Shown piece by piece: positions 61,793 to 64,000 of a stretch of 64,000 nt of DNA (position 1 is its first letter; every line of letters begins with the position of its first letter). This DNA comes from CBDCUQ01 sp965222835. GTDB taxonomy: Bacteria > Pseudomonadota > Alphaproteobacteria > Rhizobiales > Hyphomicrobiaceae. The notes beneath the pieces were generated by a model. That model had not been told where the DNA came from, searched no databases, and saw only the letters and a list, made by a program, of their open reading frames with translations. The stretch covers positions 434,001 to 498,000 of the forward strand of contig CBDCUQ010000003.1 in NCBI GenBank assembly GCA_965222835.1. Reading direction: 5' to 3'. Both the position numbers and the translations under genes were made by a program.

Positions 61793-62869
61793 TCACAACA
61801 CCTTTTTGCTTGCGCCACCGGACTGCAGCAGACCCAGCCGATCGCCAGCGTAAACGTTCTTCCGCAACGGCCCCCACCAGGATCGATTGGCAAGATACCA
61901 ATCAATCGTCTTCTCGATTCCCGAGTCGAAATTCTCACGCGCCCGCCAGCCAAGCTCCGTTTCGAGCTTTGTTGCATCGATCGCGTAGCGGTGATCATGG
62001 CCGGGCCGATCACGGACATAGCTGATGAGCGAGGAGTACCGCTCGTCCTTCGGTGCACGCCTGTCGAGCACATCGCAAATACGCGTGACGACCTCGATAT
62101 TGGATCGTTCGTTGCACCCTCCCACATTGTACTTTTCACCGAGACGACCACGCTCCAGGATTGTCAGCAGGGCGCGCGCGTGATCGTCGACGTAAAGCCA
62201 GTCGCGGATGTTCGAGCCGTCGCCATAGACCGGCAGCGGCAGCCCATGCAACGCGTTGAGGATGATCAACGGGATGAGTTTCTCGGGGAACTGGTTAGGC
62301 CCGTAATTGTTGGAGCAGTTTGAAATGAGACCCGGGAATCCATAGGTTCGATACCACGCGATGACCAAGTGGTCAGATGCTGCCTTGCTTGCTGAATATG
62401 GCGAGCTTGGGTCGTAGGCCGTTTCCTCCCTAAACAGGCCCTCAGGGCCGAGCGACCCATAGACCTCATCGCTTGACACGTGAAGGAACCGGAATCGGTC
62501 GCGCGCCTCGTCCTTGAAATTCATCCAGTACCCGCGCGCCGCTTCAAGAAGCGTGAAGGTGCCAACCACATTGGTGTGGATAAAATCACCGGCCCCCGTG
62601 ATCGAACGATCAACATGGCTTTCGGCCGCCAGATGGATAACTGCGTCCGGCTTGAAATCGGCAAACGCTTTGTCCATCGCCGTGCGATCGCGGATATCGG
62701 CCTTCAAGAACCGATAGTTGGGCTTGTCCGCGACCGGGTCGAGCGAATGTAGGTTGGCGGCGTAAGTGAGCTTGTCGACATTGAGCACGTCGATCTTCTT
62801 CTCGCCGACCAAATACCGGCAAAGCGCCGATCCGATGAATCCGGCACCACCTGTCACCAGAATTCGCAT
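61793..62869 (-). CDS. rfbB: dTDP-glucose 4,6-dehydratase
   Basis: RfbB (RmlB) converts dTDP-glucose to the 4-keto-6-deoxy sugar, the shared precursor of rhamnose and many amino sugars. The 358-residue SDR has MRILVTGGAGFIGSALCRYL, VIHLAAESHVDRSITGAGDF, the catalytic SSDEVYG, and PYSASKAASDHLVIAWYRTY with Tyr-x3-Lys. SNCSNNYGPNQFPEKLIPL follows. The ATG at 62869, five codons after a first ATG, fits the family; GGAAAAG lies upstream. Its product could also feed the two aminotransferases of the island. Confidence 0.97.
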   Translation of the reverse strand: MRILVTGGAGFIGSALCRYLVGEKKIDVLNVDKLTYAANLHSLDPVADKPNYRFLKADIRDRTAMDKAFADFKPDAVIHLAAESHVDRSITGAGDFIHTNVVGTFTLLEAARGYWMNFKDEARDRFRFLHVSSDEVYGSLGPEGLFREETAYDPSSPYSASKAASDHLVIAWYRTYGFPGLISNCSNNYGPNQFPEKLIPLIILNALHGLPLPVYGDGSNIRDWLYVDDHARALLTILERGRLGEKYNVGGCNERSNIEVVTRICDVLDRRAPKDERYSSLISYVRDRPGHDHRYAIDATKLETELGWRARENFDSGIEKTIDWYLANRSWWGPLRKNVYAGDRLGLLQSGGASKKVL

Positions 62870-63205
62870 GGCACTTTTCCCCAACCGTTATTCAACTCTG
62901 AGCCCACGCAATCGTCACAATGACCCATGAGCCTAGTCATAACGTCAGCCACCATATGTGAAATGCTCCCGGCCTGCCCCTCATAAGAACGCAAGTTCCT
63001 AATTTACAAAATCCGGCCGCTATTGGCCCGCGTCTGAGCTGGCCAGAGCGCAGCGTAGGGCAGAACAGATGCTGGCGGCAAGATCGCGTTGCACGCCGGT
63101 GGTTTATAGCCGAGTGGAGCGCGCGGCCACACCGCATTGTAATGGTTTCAACAGCGCAAGCGCTATAGAGCTCGCCTACGTAGCGTGTGTTGGTTCTTGC
63201 GCCAG
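62870..63205. other. 336-base gap upstream of rfbB
   Basis: No supported gene. It holds the rfbB promoter region and the 3' side of the converging secreted-protein gene; no clear terminator is seen. Confidence 0.4.
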
Positions 63206-63820
63206 TTATTGCTCGCCCTCGAAGCCGCCGGAGATACACCAAACATCGTTTGCCTTGCTCAGCTTGACGCTGTCGGTGCCGCCGCGGGCTTGAGTCAACT
63301 GCGCGTGCGCCTCATTTCCCGAAACATTGACCGGACCGATTTCTGTACTCGCCGAAAACATATCTCTTTTGAGGTGGGCTTTGGAGAACCGCGCAATGCC
63401 GGACATGAGCTTCGGCCAGCTCGATATTCCTTCAATATCTTTCTCGAGATCTGGGTACGTGTTGTTCTGGTCGACCTCAAATCCATTGTCTCTAAGCACT
63501 TTGGCAAGCTCATAGAGGATCTTTGCGTTCGCTGCCACCTTGGCGTCGTCAGAGTCCCAGGCCCACTTCACGTGCAATCCGAGGATCAGCTTGACGAGGA
63601 AGGGTCTGAACAAGCGCGGTCGTGATCTTGCATTGACATAATCGAAAGCAGTCGGCCAATCATCCTGCCCCGCGGCATGAATGAATTGTTGGAGTGTTTC
63701 GCGCGGCGTGTCGGCACCCCGGCAGCCGTCCTGTTGCTGGCTCGCGGCTGCGACGCCATAGATGGCGATGGCACCGAGTAGCGTAGCTATCGCAAAAAGG
63801 TGGCGCATATTCCGCCCCAT
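63206..63820 (-). CDS. Secreted protein of unknown function
   Basis: The 204-residue protein has a signal peptide (core LFAIATLLGAIAIYGVAAAS, cleavage around residue 26-27). The mature part is alpha/beta-like: TPRETLQQFIHAAGQDDWPTA resembles the opening of NTF2-like lumicin-type domains (a helix followed by Trp), and the end has two Cys, one early (GCRGADT) and one late (VWCISGGFEG), which could form a disulfide. No family is certain. The first ATG (63820) and one four codons on (63808) are both possible. It is upstream of rfbB on the same strand. Confidence 0.75.
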   Translation of the reverse strand: MGRNMRHLFAIATLLGAIAIYGVAAASQQQDGCRGADTPRETLQQFIHAAGQDDWPTAFDYVNARSRPRLFRPFLVKLILGLHVKWAWDSDDAKVAANAKILYELAKVLRDNGFEVDQNNTYPDLEKDIEGISSWPKLMSGIARFSKAHLKRDMFSASTEIGPVNVSGNEAHAQLTQARGGTDSVKLSKANDVWCISGGFEGEQ

Positions 63821-64000
63821 CGTTGGTTATCTTTCAGAATGGGCGCCGTTCCGATCAGAGGTTTTTCAGATAGCATGCTAGCAATGAAGTCTTAAGAGAC
63901 AGTGCGGCGCAGATCCTCTTTGCAGTGGCGAAGCAGGAAATCAGCCGCATTGCAGGGGCATCTGAACCGGTGCTCTCATGCGCTCGCAAAACGAACAATG

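Overview
The window looks like a chromosomal segment of an alphaproteobacterium of the order Hyphomicrobiales (Rhizobiales), plausibly Hyphomicrobium- or Methyloceanibacter-like. This is inferred from the GC-rich codon use, the CIRCE-controlled groESL operon, a YfgM-like/BamB/Der string next to panB, a NnrU-family protein, DUF2147, and an initiator tRNA with an A-U pair in the anticodon stem. No rRNA, CRISPR array, insertion sequence, integrase or phage gene was found.

Layout. 1-2 kb: the 3' part of a WD40 beta-propeller protein that enters from the left. 2-9 kb: core genes gatC and gatA with small membrane-protein genes and a chorismate mutase, then a fused MFS/spermidine-synthase-like protein, a UPF0173 hydrolase and ruvX. 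9-13 kb: accessory genes (PcfJ-like, MarR, AidB). 13-15 kb: plsY and dprA. 15-17.5 kb: groES-groEL with promoter, CIRCE operator, intercistronic hairpins and terminator. 17.6-23.7 kb: a duplicated-TM protein, an outer-membrane barrel, a 99-residue Lys/Cys-rich repeat protein with its own terminator, and a type I secretion ABC transporter plus adaptor. 23.9-31.4 kb: a ThDP enzyme, holC, a GLG1-like Cys-rich secreted protein, der, bamB, a YfgM-like protein and panB. 31.6-35.4 kb: a two-domain L,D-transpeptidase, a MOSC protein, a NnrU protein and an orphan. 35.5-43.7 kb: two efflux operons, a TetR/adaptor/RND pump and, convergent with it, a DevCAB-like ABC exporter. 44-51 kb: DUF2147, an alpha/beta hydrolase, an 0.8-kb non-coding stretch, a 610-residue membrane protein, two tiny membrane proteins, fused pabB-pabC, and initiator tRNA-Met. 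51.7-63 kb: a surface-glycan island (WbqC-like, two DegT aminotransferases, three sulfotransferases, a methyltransferase, a probable glycosyltransferase-type protein, rfbD, rfbB), partly more AT-rich. The window ends with an unknown secreted protein.

How they fit together. The core genes serve translation (GatCA, tRNA), protein folding (GroESL), DNA uptake and repair (DprA, RuvX, HolC, AidB), lipid, folate and CoA synthesis (PlsY, PabBC, PanB) and outer-membrane assembly (BamB). The most unusual unit is the Lys/Cys-rich repeat protein without a signal peptide, encoded directly before a PrtD/PrtE-type type I exporter. It is a candidate undescribed secreted, adhesive or polyanion-binding product. 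The second is the sulfotransferase-rich glycan island beside tRNA-fMet, which predicts a sulfated, possibly rhamnose- and amino-sugar-containing surface polymer.
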